In this document: in pieces, positions 21,738 to 31,788 of the stretch
Layout: every line of letters begins with the position of its first letter
Numbering within the stretch: position 1 is the stretch's first letter
Assembly (NCBI GenBank): GCA_947184155.2
Contig: CAMXCT020000336.1
Location: 62,001 to 126,000 of the forward strand
Source of the DNA: Cladocopium goreaui
Lineage: Eukaryota > Sar > Dinophyceae > Suessiales > Symbiodiniaceae
Direction of reading: 5' to 3'
DNA length: 64,000 nt
The notes under the pieces: generated by a model
The model's input: only the letters and a program-made list of their open reading frames with translations
Told to the model about the DNA's origin: nothing
Databases searched by the model: none
Made by a program: the position numbers and the translations under genes

Positions 21738-22318
21738 CAAGTCCGGCACAGGAAAAATCGCAATTTTTCCTCAGTTTTTGACGATCGACCTTCATTTCGT
21801 GCGAAAGGGTTGCTCCGGCACAAGTAAAATCGCAATTTTTCACCAGTTTTTGACGATCGACCTTCATTTCGTGCGAAAGGGTTGCTCCGGCACAAGTAAA
21901 ATCGCAATTTTTCCTCAGTTTTTGACGATCGACCTTCATTTCGTGCGAAAGGGTTGCTCGAGGACAAGTAAAATCGCAATTTTTCCTCAGTTTTTGCCGA
22001 TCGACCCTCATTTCGTGCGAAAGGGTTGCTTTAGCACAAGTAAAATCGCAATTTTTCCTCAGTTTTTGCCGATCGACCCTCATTTCGTGCGAAAGGGTTG
22101 CTTTAGGACAAGTAAAATCGCAATTTTTCCTCAGTTTTTGCCGATCGACCCTCATTTCGTGCGAAAGGGTTGCTCCGGGACAAGTAAAATCGCAATTTTA
22201 CCTCAGTTTTTGCCGATCGACCCTCATTTCGTGCGAAAGGGTTGCTCCGGGACAAGTAAAATCGCAATTTTACCTCAGTTTTTGCCGATCGACCCTCATT
22301 TCGTGCGAAAGGGTTGAC
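21738..22318 (+). repeat. 72-bp tandem repeat, eight copies
   Basis: Unit of 72 bases (24 codons) around ACAAGTAAAATCGCAATTTT, TGACGATCGACCTTCATTTC and GTGCGAAAGGGTTGCTC. It is open on both strands; plus gives KGCSGTSKIAIFPQFLTIDL HFVR per unit. Unit drift is ordered: GACGATCGACCTT in the first three, GCCGATCGACCCT in the rest, and TTTTACC in the last two. Confidence 0.97.
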
Positions 22319-22394
22319 GTTTCGTGACTCGCCGCCGGCACCACCCTCGGCCTTAAGAGAGAAAGATAAAGAAGGCGAGAGAGAGAAAAGGGAG

Positions 22395-22930
22395 AGAGAA
22401 AGGAGAGAAGATGTGAAGATGAGAAGATGTGAAGAGGAGCAGATGTGAAGATGAGCAGATGTGAAGATGAGCAGATGTGAAGATGAGCAGATGTGAGAGA
22501 AGATGTGAAGATGAGCAGATGTGAGAGAAGATGTGAGAGAAGATGTGAGAGAATATCTAAGAGAAGATGTGAGAGAAGATGTGAAGATGAGCAGATGTGA
22601 GAGAAGATGTGAGAGAGATGTGAGAGAAGATGTGAAGATGAGCAGATGTGAAGATGAGAAGATGTGAGAGAAGGTGTGAAGATGAGCAGATGTGAAGATG
22701 AGCAGATGTGAGAGAAGATGTGAAGATGAGCAGATGTGAAGATGAGCAGATGTGAGAGAAGATGTGAGAGAAGATGTGAAGATGAGCAGATGTGAGAGAA
22801 GATGTGAGAGAAGATGTGAAGATGAGCAGATGTGAGAGAAGATTTGAAGATGAGCAGATGTGAGAGAAGATGTGAGAGAAGATGTGAAGATGAGCAGATG
22901 TGAGAGAAGATGTGAAGATGAGAAGATGTT
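22395..22930 (+). repeat. purine-rich GAAGATGTGAGA / GAAGATGAGCA array
   Basis: About 530 bases with almost no C on the plus strand, made of AGATGTGAGAGA and AGATGTGAAGATGAGC modules in irregular order. Strong strand asymmetry could favour triplex or R-loop structures (inference). The minus ORF of 224 codons is a repeat translation. Confidence 0.95.
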
Positions 22931-23032
22931 TTACAGACCCCCACTATTGGAAGAACCCTGCGCTCAGACGCTCTCGGGAAAAAATGTGGAAAGTACTATG
23001 TTACTTACATACGCAAAACAAGGCATACATAT

Positions 23033-23266
23033 TTGCTTACATTTGTTTGGATGATTACCCCCAATCCGAAGCATCGTAGAAAGTGGCCTTGGTTTCGCCA
23101 GGTCAAAAAAAAATACAAAGCTGGTGGTTTCCAGAAATCATCGAAATGTTGGGTTCATCCCAGTGTTCCTGGCAGAAGCAAACAAGCGTGCTTGAGACCA
23201 ACAAGCAGTCAGCTAGTGGTTCCATATCCCACCATTTTCCCTGACCAAGATTCAATTGGCGCTTAA
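23033..23266 (+). CDS. weak ORF, unknown
   Basis: A 77-codon frame containing FRQVKKKYKAGGFQKSSKCW then VHPSVPGRSKQACLRPTSSQ. It is not low-complexity, but codons are not biased and splice sites are unclear. Could be an exon or chance. Confidence 0.3.
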   Translation: MLTFVWMITPNPKHRRKWPWFRQVKKKYKAGGFQKSSKCWVHPSVPGRSKQACLRPTSSQLVVPYPTIFPDQDSIGA

Positions 23267-23395
23267 ATCCCCATCAAAAATGGTTGGCTCCCCATGTCTT
23301 CTATTTTTTGGATACACAGGTAGATACAAAGGTAATCACAGGTAAATCATGCTAAATCCCCAATTTCGACTGGCTTAAACCATGTGAAACGTCAG

Positions 23396-23500
23396 TGGTT
23401 GGTGGATTCCTGCCTGCCGGGACCAGGAAACGCTCCAGACATTTTCGGAGCAACAATGGCTGTGGCCGTTCCGGGCGGCGAGTTGAACCCTAGGGCCTAG
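23396..23500 (+). CDS. terminal exon, unknown protein
   Basis: AG acceptor (gtgaaacgtcag), then 34 codons WLVDSCLPGPGNAPDIFGAT then MAVAVPGGELNPRA and a TAG, phase 0. GC-ending codons dominate. Small Gly/Pro/Ala-rich C-terminus; family unknown. Confidence 0.7.
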   Translation, partial: WLVDSCLPGPGNAPDIFGATMAVAVPGGELNPRA

Positions 23501-23519
23501 GGATTTTCACATCAAAGTA

Positions 23520-23930
23520 GCCTGGATTTCTATGGAATTATATAATCCCCCTACAATGGTATAGTTATAGGATTTCGATTCGTAGCCATATGGGATTCGT
23601 TTCGTTTTGCCAATACGCTTGATGATTTCTAGATGTTGAAAAACCATCAGAAATATGGGAGGTATAATAAATGATGGTTGGCTGATGATTCTTACCATTT
23701 GATTGGGATATGATATGATATAGTATGTGAGATATGATATGATCCTTAAATAGGATACCCATGGATGGATACCCTTCATCCACTGGTTACCAGTTTTGAT
23801 GCCGTTTTGGGGGGTTGCCCTATCAGATTCCGATCAACCGAAACATTGATTTTCAATGCATCCATATGCTCCATATATGGAATGCTTACTATTGGGGTTT
23901 AGCCAAACATCGCCCAAAAGTAATTTCTCA
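23520..23930. other. no confident gene
   Basis: Palindromic TATGATATGATA-type sequence near 23705-23745 and short ORFs without splice support. Confidence 0.45.
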
Positions 23931-23934
23931 CATA

Positions 23935-24145
23935 CATATCTATATACATGTATACATGTATACATATATATATATATACGTAATTCTGTGTATATATATA
24001 TATGTATATGTATATATATATATGTATGTATATATATATATGTATGTATATATATATGTATGTATGTATATATTTACACATATATATATATAATGTATAT
24101 TTATACATGTGTAATATATAAACATATATACACACACACCCTACG
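23935..24145. repeat. TATGTATA microsatellite
   Basis: ATGTATAC, TATATG and TATGTATGTATA units. ORFs on both strands (141 and 78 codons) are low-complexity. Confidence 0.95.
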
Positions 24146-24479
24146 AATCATAGAATCTTGGGGAGTGCCACGTGGGATCACGTGGGTCATCAGATTCTGT
24201 TTTGCGCTTTTGACGAAGAGATGCTTTCCATCTCCGGAAAATGAACCAGTGATGTTTCACCAGCATTTCAGGTGGTTTTAAGTCCCCCATACAGACAAGG
24301 ATCTAAAAAATACAAAAACCTAAGTTGGATGATTCTGAAATGTTGGGCCTTGGGATAGCCCCAATCCCAACCGTCATTCCAGTGACGTCACCTTGAGGTC
24401 ACAACATAATTGATCCAGATGATTGAATACTACAAATGCTCATCACTGGGAATCAATAACTATTACCCTAAGGTAAACT

Positions 24480-24590
24480 AACAGTTCGATGTGGAAAGCC
24501 CATGCTGAATCCCTAAGAAGATGATCTACAAGTTTGGTGGGGTTTTCCTCCACATCTGTTTTAGTTTTCAGGATGGTACCAGGCGGATGA
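24480..24590 (-). CDS. possible exon next to an element end
   Basis: A minus frame with TILKTKTDVEENPTKLVDHL then LRDSAWAFHIEL ends immediately before GTTAGTTTACCTTAGGGTAA, the terminal motif of the TACCCTCTGGTA element family, which here also begins with GT. If this is an exon, its donor comes from the element. Codon bias is weak. Confidence 0.4.
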
Positions 24591-24628
24591 TTGAACATAC
24601 AGACCCTGAACGTTTGCCAGAATCCCAA

Positions 24629-24755
24629 TCAGATTTTGGGTCTGATGGAAATTGGCTCCACAAATGACACGAGATTTTTTTGCCCCATTAGCCACAGTAC
24701 CAGATTTGTGCCATGGTCAAGGTACATGATAAATGCGGTATGGCCATGGCCATTC
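24629..24755 (-). CDS. terminal exon, unknown protein
   Basis: Acceptor ggattctccatttcatccag, one carried base, then 41 codons NGHGHTAFIMYLDHGTNLVL then WLMGQKNLVSFVEPISIRPK I and a TGA. Alternating hydrophobic and polar residues suggest beta-strands. The plus strand is less protein-like. Family not recognised. Confidence 0.7.
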
Positions 24756-25164
24756 CTGGATGAAATGGAGAATCCTTAGTGGAAAATTTGCCATGTATAG
24801 ATATTTTAGTATAGAAACCATTGGTTTTCCACATCGTTTTCTTAATTTACTGGAGGGTGATAAGCGCATTCAATCCTCATTGGTTAGGACTCAGTTGTCC
24901 TGTTTCAATATACCCATTCAGTCCATGTGTTGTGATTTAGTTCTCCAAGTTATCCCTCCCAAAATAACCAAACATACAAGTACCCTTTGGTAAATTAACA
25001 TAGACCTACAAAAATAACACATTTTCAGTGGTTTCACGAATCTTCCAAGCTTGACTCATGGCAGGGTCGCCATGTTAATCTGCCCATTAAGATCATGGGG
25101 TTTTCCTGTAAATTTTCCCTTAAACCAATCCATTGATTGAGGGTATCCAATGGCTTCCAAACAC

Positions 25165-25263
25165 CTTGGGTGCCGACGTTTCAAGATCTTGCTGTGCTCA
25201 TCCATGGTGTCCAAGGACACCCCAAGCACCGCTGAGCGGGCCTCCGCCAGCCAACAAAAACAG
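25165..25263 (-). CDS. internal exon, unknown protein
   Basis: Acceptor ttccatag, then (one base) CFCWLAEARSAVLGVSLDTM then DEHSKILKRRHP and a split codon before GTGTTTGG. An alanine-rich helix followed by a basic tail. GC-ending codons. Probably the same gene as the next minus island, although the simplest donor there gives a phase mismatch. Confidence 0.7.
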
Positions 25264-25442
25264 CTATGGAACAAACATGGGGGGGTTCACCAATAGAGAT
25301 TATGAATTCACATGATTTAACCTATCAATATTATAATGTGTGCATATAATTATATATATATATATCAAATTATTTCAGTATGATAGCTACTTAGTATACT
25401 AATGTAGACTATAGTAAGGTGAATCAATATGAAGTTCTGCAC

Positions 25443-25551
25443 TGCATTCTCCGATTCCATGGCAAACAACATGTCGCTTTCCTGAGCTGGCCAGGTCACT
25501 TCGATTAGGGGTTGCCACGAAAAGAGCAGCTGCATCAGCCATTTTTTATGT
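25443..25551 (-). CDS. internal exon, unknown protein
   Basis: Acceptor agacttcttttccag, one base, then HKKWLMQLLFSWQPLIEVTW then PAQESDMLFAMESENA up to a GTGCAG donor. A second open frame begins ATGGCTGATGCAGCTGC nine bases after the AG (MADAAALFVATPNRSDLASS) but has fewer GC-ending codons. If that frame is real, the AG could be a trans-splice acceptor. Confidence 0.55.
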
Positions 25552-25635
25552 CTGGAAAAGAAGTCTATCAAGTCTTCAAAATTTGGTGAGTTGTAATCAT
25601 AAAACAAGGATAATAAAGGTTCAAACCACTATCAG

Positions 25636-25772
25636 TCGAGTTGACCTCTGAGGCCCTAGAAGGACTCCAAGCCTTGAGTTTAGAGCGGATAAAGGCAGTG
25701 GGGTTCTTCACCGAACTGCCTGTCGCCAATGTAGCCACTCCGGCCAAGCTAAATCAACAAATGGAGCCTTAG
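25636..25772 (+). CDS. terminal exon, unknown protein
   Basis: Acceptor accactatcag, two bases completing a codon, then 44 codons ELTSEALEGLQALSLERIKA then VGFFTELPVANVATPAKLNQ QMEP and a TAG. A strongly helical, Leu/Glu/Ala-rich C-terminus with GC-ending codons. No family recognised. Confidence 0.75.
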
Positions 25773-26084
25773 GATGGCTTAACAAACAAACATGCTGTGT
25801 TTGGAGCACCTTTTCAGGACTAGAAGTGATTTTTGTCATGATTTATTCAAGTCAACTGCGATTATCTGGAAATATCATCAACAAACCTTCACCAGCATTA
25901 TATACTTTCTCTGTTCGCTCAGTACCCCTCCATCAATACTGATCATCATCGGAGTTGCGCTCGAATATCTTTTCGGGAATGATTCCATACCTCACTTTTG
26001 CCGAGTTAGCTTCAAGGTGCATGGTACTGTCACCGGGTAAGTCAAGCTGGTTCAAAAAAAGTGGTCTCAAACATCCCAAACATG

Positions 26085-26336
26085 TTACAGTGGTGACTTC
26101 TGTTTTTCATCAGGCCCAAAATGGAACATCAAACATGCTGGAAAGTACCTACTAGACATGAATACACACAGGGAAAACACAACATTCCACCCATAGCCAG
26201 ACCCAGTAACCACGGAGAATTTTGGGACGCCGACCATTCTCTCACTACTGGTGGGGGTTAAACCATCTGGCTTTGACTGAACATATCTGAAAATCTTGCC
26301 ATCGCCCCCCAAATCCGATAGATTATCATCATTTTC
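26085..26336 (-). CDS. long terminal exon, unknown protein
   Basis: Acceptor gggcctatttttacag, then 83 phase-0 codons: ENDDNLSDLGGDGKIFRYVQ, SKPDGLTPTSSERMVGVPKF, SVVTGSGYGWNVVFSLCVFM and on to a TAA. The frame remains open upstream to 26456. A shorter alternative (KMMIIYRIWGAMARFSDMFS) is also open at the 5' end. Function unknown. Confidence 0.5.
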   Translation of the reverse strand, partial: ENDDNLSDLGGDGKIFRYVQSKPDGLTPTSSERMVGVPKFSVVTGSGYGWNVVFSLCVFMSSRYFPACLMFHFGPDEKQKSPL

Positions 26337-26559
26337 CTGTAAAAATAGGCCCAACATGGCCCAACCATTTGGGCAAAACCATCCGACTGGTCTCCTGGTC
26401 TCATTGGTATTTTTTCCCGATCTCATGAGCCATCCTATCATGGTTGGTTTCAACAAGCACCATTCTTCTTGGTTAAATCATGTCAAATCCATGTACTAAC
26501 ATGGACACTGCTCAATCCCTCAGGGAGACTGGTACTTAATGTTTTTTGTGGATATAAAT

Positions 26560-26660
26560 ATTATACTCCATTGATCAATTAGATATGTTTCCCATCAGAA
26601 CCTCCATTAATAGGGGATTTCCCATTGCCACGTTTGATTACCAACCAAAGGGTAAATCAT
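26560..26660. mobile_element. degenerate dispersed element
   Basis: agaacctccattaatagggg then ATTTCCCATTGCCACGTTTG then ATTACCAACCAAAGGGTAAA. Shares its motif order with 6367-6480 and 7205-7335. Confidence 0.5.
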
Positions 26661-27020
26661 GTATATTGATGTCAAATCCACCATTTTTGTAAATCATTCA
26701 TTTCATATGGACAAACCTATCCGGGTCAGTTCATCTGTGGTCAGGCTTGCTCCCAGCACCCAAAATACAGAGGGAAAACCTTGTCGATAAAGAATAGGGA
26801 GGTGACATTACATGGTCCAACCTTTGTGGCTATAATAAAGTCATCCGGCCGTAATAACTCACCAATGAAACTCGGTACAGGGGCTTTATTTCTTCACCAT
26901 GTCGAATTTGACCCAATGTGGTTGGTGCAACCCTGCCAAGTATTTCTAAAACTTCAACCTCAACTAAGCTACAATCACCATAACCCCAAGTTTTCCCCAG
27001 CTTTGTTTCCATTTGTTGCA

Positions 27021-27112
27021 TCAACAAGAAACAAAAACCTCCAACAGTCCCATGTTTTCTCCTCGATTCAGCACATCCTGGAGAAGGTCCAGCGCATCTT
27101 CTTCTGGAAGAC
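27021..27112 (-). CDS. terminal exon, unknown protein
   Basis: Acceptor catccgatatttcttag, two bases, then 29 codons LPEEDALDLLQDVLNRGENM then GLLEVFVSC and a TGA. Acidic helical segment with GC-ending codons. A GTTTTT donor after CTGTTGGAG is an alternative end, in which case the gene would continue. Confidence 0.75.
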
Positions 27113-27134
27113 CTAAGAAATATCGGATGTATAT

Positions 27135-27245
27135 GAAGGTATTTAAAAATGGGTGCTTCCAAAAAAGGACGGTATATTTCATGGAAAAACCCAAACAAAA
27201 ATGGATGACAACTGGAGGTACCCCCATGGCATAGGAAACCTCCAT
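27135..27245 (-). mobile_element. GGAGGTTTCCT-family element (inverted copy)
   Basis: On the minus strand: TATGGAGGTTTCCTATGCCA, GGGGGTACCTCCAGTTGTCA, TCCATTTTTG, then TTTTTCCATG. Matches the motif order at 3946-4045 and 11948-12060. It lies in the intron just upstream of the exon at 27021-27112. Confidence 0.6.
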
Positions 27246-27841
27246 ATGTTCAACAAGAAGAATACTGATGATGCCCGCAGACGTTCGCCCATGCTCACAT
27301 AATCTCCCATCATTTGTCACGGTTTTCACAGTTATCTCATCTAAATCCACAGGGATTCCTTCCATTTTTTACATATTTTTTATCATTGGTTCCATGATGT
27401 CACATTTTTCCCACAATGTACCCTATATTGAATCAAAATCTGAGGCGGTATTATGTTATATTTCCTTCCGTCATATTACATCATTACAGAAGGATATATC
27501 TCTGCCACTACGTATACAGGTCTTGGAATGGATATACTATGTTATGTTCTTCCATCATATTATATAATTAAAACATAACAAACATATCTAAATCTGCTAC
27601 CCCCTCAAAACAATACGTATAAAGGTCTTCTACTGTTATCCAAACTACAAGTGGTGCAAAATGGCTGCTTTCTGCTAGAAAACCTAGGATCCGGGAGAAC
27701 CAAAAATTTACGTCAAGAACACTTCCACGACTTCATGGAGGTCTGTTGAAAACTCGGGTCGTTTTACCCGGAAAAAAGAAAACATAGACTCCGGGCAAAC
27801 TTCCGGATCTGTGCGTGATAATGGTAGTAATCATGATCGTA

Positions 27842-27888
27842 CGAATAATGATGATGATGATGATGACGACGACGACGATGATGATCTA
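27842..27888 (+). repeat. GAT/GAC trinucleotide repeat
   Basis: Fifteen consecutive GAT or GAC triplets. Open as poly-Asp, but nothing around it supports a gene. Confidence 0.95.
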
Positions 27889-27996
27889 AGACTTAGCAAG
27901 GTACCCTACCATGAAAAACGGACCAACCCTTAAAATTTGTCATTCCCCAATTCTGGATTGGAGCTGTGAAGCCGGCATATGTGGCAGCATTGGCCC

Positions 27997-28075
27997 GCCA
28001 CGCGTGGCAGAGAGAGCTGCCACGCAACACCTACGCACGTGGCAGAGCGTGGCAGCTCTCTCTGCCACGCGTGGC
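27997..28075. repeat. perfect 29-bp hairpin in a GTGGCAG-rich patch
   Basis: Arm 27997-28025 (GCCACGCGTGGCAGAGAGAG then CTGCCACGC) is exactly inverted at 28047-28075 around a 21-base loop. GTGGCAG or its complement recurs at least eight times between 27979 and 28142. The nested ACGCGT palindromes allow alternative folding. No gene function assigned. Confidence 0.95.
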
Positions 28076-28303
28076 AGTAAAAGGTTTCTAGTGCGGCAGA
28101 GGGTGTGGCAGTAATAGGATGTAATAGGTGTTTGCGTGGCAGTGCAAACAGGGCTAGACATTCTGTGTGCCAAAATCTCTAAGTAAATCATGGTAGAGGA
28201 ATCTGCTAAGACCTAAGACCACCTAAGACCTAAGAGTTTTGGGCCCAATAACTTTTTGACAACTTTTTGGTGGTTGAATTGGTGGTCGAGCCACCCTCCT
28301 AAG

Positions 28304-28393
28304 TCAATGGGGATGACGATCCCGTGTTGGAAGAGTGAGCCGAAGATTTGGAAACACCTCGTCCCTTCCGGGATAGTTTGTGGATGCTTTTAG
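28304..28393 (-). CDS. terminal exon, unknown protein
   Basis: Acceptor ttctaatattctacag, then 29 phase-0 codons LKASTNYPGRDEVFPNLRLT then LPTRDRHPH and a TGA. A second frame (SRKGRGVSKSSAHSSNTGSS ending SPLT and TAG) overlaps it; splice phase and the acceptor favour the first. Confidence 0.5.
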   Translation of the reverse strand, partial: LKASTNYPGRDEVFPNLRLTLPTRDRHPH

Positions 28394-28429
28394 CTGTAGA
28401 ATATTAGAATATGGGATTAAGCTCATTGA

Positions 28430-28640
28430 ACTCGATTATAATAATTGGAACATGCCAAGGGACAGATGGCGCCGGTCAATTGGAACATGTTTGTTGGACA
28501 CGTGGCACCCGTAGATCGTGGAAAGTGAGACGTGGACTCTGGGGACCATTGGCCTCTGAAAAATCCTGGCCCAGTGGCCCAGTGGAAATCATGGAAATCA
28601 AACCATGGAAGAGCTTGGATACAATGAGAAAAGGACATTA
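28430..28640. other. coding-like island, strand unresolved
   Basis: Open on both strands with a GC content above the flanks (plus frame contains RGTRRSWKVRRGLWGPLASE). Splice sites not fixed. Confidence 0.35.
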
Positions 28641-28649
28641 TATATTATA

Positions 28650-29930
28650 GCAGGGCAATGATGACATTCCCCTGATTTATATTGATTTATGGTAATTAAG
28701 CCACTCATCGACCATTGCCCAAGGTTCAGTACAAATTGTATATAAATGTTTGCCAATCATCCCCATGGAACTATCCACACTTCAGGGGTGATTCCCGAGG
28801 CAACTGAAGCTACGCACATTTTAAGCGTTGCTTCATATCGGCATCTGTAGTATCTATCACCATTAACCACCATCTACCATCAATTTCTAGTTTGTCAAAT
28901 CCCAGTATGGTATATCTATCATCTACCGTACCACATTTATCTTTAACCATCTACCATCAATTTCTAGTTTGTATGTCTATCTTTTCCATGATAAATCCCA
29001 GTATCTGTTGCTTCAATCCCCTGCGTGTCTCAGCCTTGAGTATCGCAACGAAAACCATCGCTTTCCTATGTTCTAAAATGACCTCTGGAAGTTGGAGAAT
29101 AACTTGGGGTTGCCCATGTCTGCTATATACCAATATAATAAAATCATGAAAATCTCTTGAAATCCACAAATGGATGATTGGCTTTATACCCCCAGACCCT
29201 TTCCAAGGAACCTCCAACTATCCTCATACTATACATACAGAGATATGCATTCATCCTCGAGTTGATAGAATAGTGATATTTCAAGACAACTCACCAAAAT
29301 GAGACCGTTTTTGGAAAAACATATTCTACGCCTACTTCAGGAGGATCATACATATATAGCCATCCCCAAATAGATATACGCTGGTAAAAAAAAAAACGAA
29401 CCTAAAACGTGATGCATATTCCTTTTCTATTTCAGTAGGATTTTACTGTGGCAACTAGTGATATATGTGTATAATATATATATATATGTTACTTCTCTAT
29501 AGGACATAGTGAACCCCACTAGAACAGTGCAATAGTACCAAGTTCTGGAGACAGCTATAAAACTCCTTCCTTTGTAGCATCCTTAGATTATCAAAATAGG
29601 TATTGACTGGTGAGAACAATGTGTCTATGGTCTATTATATTATCACAACCTATTTTGTTACTACAAACATATTACAGTACTAATTTAGATGTATACTACT
29701 ATTATTAGTGTGGTCTTACTATCATCTAATAAAATATTACATCACCTTTCATTACATTAGATTACACGACATTACATTTTATTTTTTACTTCTGGATATT
29801 ATGTAATACTTTATTATGCTCTTACTATTATTGCATTACTATCATCAAGACCATAATAAGGTGGTCTGGGTAAAGTAATGTATGTAATATACCAAGACCA
29901 TAATGACGTAATATACTAAGACCATCATTA
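28650..29930. other. no confident gene; AT-rich after 29.35 kb
   Basis: Contains a repeated CTACCATCAATTTCTAGTTT block (28871 and 28952) and, after 29.4 kb, TATTATA-rich spacer. An 85-codon plus ORF (28892-29149) has no supporting splice sites. Confidence 0.5.
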
Positions 29931-29944
29931 CCATATAGGTCCAA

Positions 29945-30070
29945 AAACATGCATTGTCAAGAAGGTGATCTGGGCCGCTGGCGCTCCAATCCTCCTTTCA
30001 CCTCTGCCACTTGAATCGGTGCCAACAACCTGGCTGCTGCTGTCGCTTTTTGTGGAGTTCACCAAGCATT
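29945..30070. other. coding-like island, strand unresolved
   Basis: The plus frame carries a hydrophobic stretch (KKVIWAAGAPILLSPLPLES then VPTTWLLLSLFVEFTKHFI). The minus strand reads SDSSSQVVGTDSSGRGERRI. Third-position GC is similar on both. Probably an exon of one strand. Confidence 0.4.
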
Positions 30071-30079
30071 TTATCCGGG

Positions 30080-30880
30080 AATATCATCGGGATATCATGG
30101 TATATAATGGGCTATAATGATATGTATATATATATATGTAATGGGATATCATTCATGGAAATAGGATGATACATATATGTGTATATAGAACGGGGATATA
30201 AGAACCACTATCAACTAATTCCGTGTTTGGGTGTGTCTCAAAAGTCTGGCCAACTTTTTTTCAGTTGTTAATCGCAAATTTAAGTCCCATTGGGAAAAAT
30301 GATGATTAACCATTATGACAAGGACATTATTGGATATAATGAGGGTGAGTCTGAAATGGGGTGTTTAGCAAACCATCATTATATACCGGGATATATTTCT
30401 TTCGATTTATTTTGACATAATGGGATGTAGAAGTAACCATCCGACGGTGATGTGTCTGAAAATGCGGTCTACGCTTAAGTTACGGGCATTACGTCAAAAC
30501 TTGTACTCTTTTTGAGCTCATAGGTTTTAAACCATCCCCATTTACAAAATATACTGTATATACTGGTAGCGATAATGATCAGTAATCAAGAGCAAGAACT
30601 ACATTTATGTACATGTGAGCAGTGTTCAAACTATTTCAACATCCCCTGACATCCCTTTATAATGGTTGGTAAGGTTCCCCTGAAGGGTCAGATTAGATCA
30701 TAATCCCCAACTGTCCATTGGTCGCTTTCAATGGTGGTTGATAATCCTGCATTCTTCGGCATTACTTTGTTGGGGGGGTTGGCCTTTGAGTCGATCTGAA
30801 TCTGGACCACTTTGGTATGTACCTTTTTTGTTGCGGCATAAGGCTATTGCAAAGCATCAACTAATGCACTGGGTCTTGAG
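30080..30880. other. no confident gene
   Basis: Unique DNA with short TATA tracts (30120-30190) and no splice-supported exon. Confidence 0.45.
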
Positions 30881-30885
30881 GCCAG

Positions 30886-30993
30886 GCAGCAATTTCATTT
30901 CTACTGAACAATCCATGGCTAATTCGTGTCCCAGGAAGTGCCGTGGCAGGGAAGAACGACGTTGCGGTTCTAAGTGTCAGCATGTTTTGGTGA
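30886..30993 (+). CDS. probable terminal exon, unknown protein
   Basis: AG acceptor (ttgaggccag), then 35 phase-0 codons AAISFLLNNPWLIRVPGSAV then AGKNDVAVLSVSMFW and a TGA. It ends a few bases before the TCTA/TCTG array. An alternative plus frame (SMANSCPRKCRGREERRCGS) runs into the microsatellite and is less likely. Confidence 0.5.
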   Translation, partial: AAISFLLNNPWLIRVPGSAVAGKNDVAVLSVSMFW

Positions 30994-30997
30994 TTTG

Positions 30998-31226
30998 CAG
31001 CATCTATCTATCTATCTATCTGTCTGTCTGTCTATCTATCTGTCTGTCTGTCTATCTATCTGTCTATCTGTCTATCTAACTATCTATCTGTCTGTCTATC
31101 TATCTATCTATCTATCCGTCGGTCTGTCTGTCGGTCTGTCTATCTGTCTGTCTGTCTGTCTGTATGTGTCCGTCTGTCTATCTATCTATCTGTCTGTCTG
31201 TCTATCTATCTATCTGTCTGTCTGTC

Positions 31227-31257
<31 letters not shown>

Positions 31258-31312
31258 CTGTCTGTCTGTCTGTCTATTTAACTATCTATTTATCTATCTA
31301 TCTATTCACCCG
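30998..31312 (+). repeat. TCTA/TCTG microsatellite
   Basis: Tetranucleotide TCTA and TCTG units in blocks of two to four, same class as the minus-strand array at 15334-16048. ORFs are Ser-Ile-Tyr-Leu or Val-Cys-Leu repeats. Confidence 0.97.
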
Positions 31313-31319
31313 TTTCTAA

Positions 31320-31700
31320 TTTGTATATTAATATATATATATAATATATACAAACATACATACATGCAATTCTAAACATACATTAGTTACCTATCTATCC
31401 AAACAACAAATACCCATATAATCAATATTGGTATGGATAATAAATATGCAAAACTTTTGCTTCTCTATCGTACCCAAAAACAGAGGTGGTGAAATGTTCC
31501 ATGTCACTCCATTTCAGAATTAAATCCCACCATCAAAAAAATCACCACTCGAAACTTTGATCATCATGTCAACGTGTTTTTCCTGAGAATAGAACAACGT
31601 CCTACTTAAAGCAACCATTTTGGGGGTATACATGGTGATGGGTCAATACCCCAGTGCATTAGTGAACATCAAAAATGCCTGGTAAATGGATGGTACTCCG
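31320..31700. other. no gene seen
   Basis: AT-leaning unique spacer. Confidence 0.5.
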
Positions 31701-31721
31701 CACACGCACCCACCGCCCGAG

Positions 31722-31788
31722 TCACCGTCCGGAGGTGTTCAACTCGGTCAGTTTGTCTTCCACGGCATCGTCATCCTGGCTCCGTTCC
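31722..31788 (-). CDS. terminal exon, unknown protein
   Basis: A strong acceptor with pyrimidine tract (cagtagttttttcctaaccag), one carried base, then 21 codons ERSQDDDAVEDKLTELNTSG R and a TGA at 31722-31724. Acidic, polar C-terminal tail; family unknown. Confidence 0.7.

Noticed and set aside
19653-21827. 441- and 352-codon plus ORFs (FTHRRFYTQTLLHTDA repeats)
   Set aside because: A 16-bp unit without a stop in any plus frame keeps all three frames open; there is no start context, codon bias or unique domain.
21738-22318. CRISPR-like array
   Set aside because: Units are contiguous 72-bp tandem copies with no repeat-spacer alternation, in a eukaryotic context.
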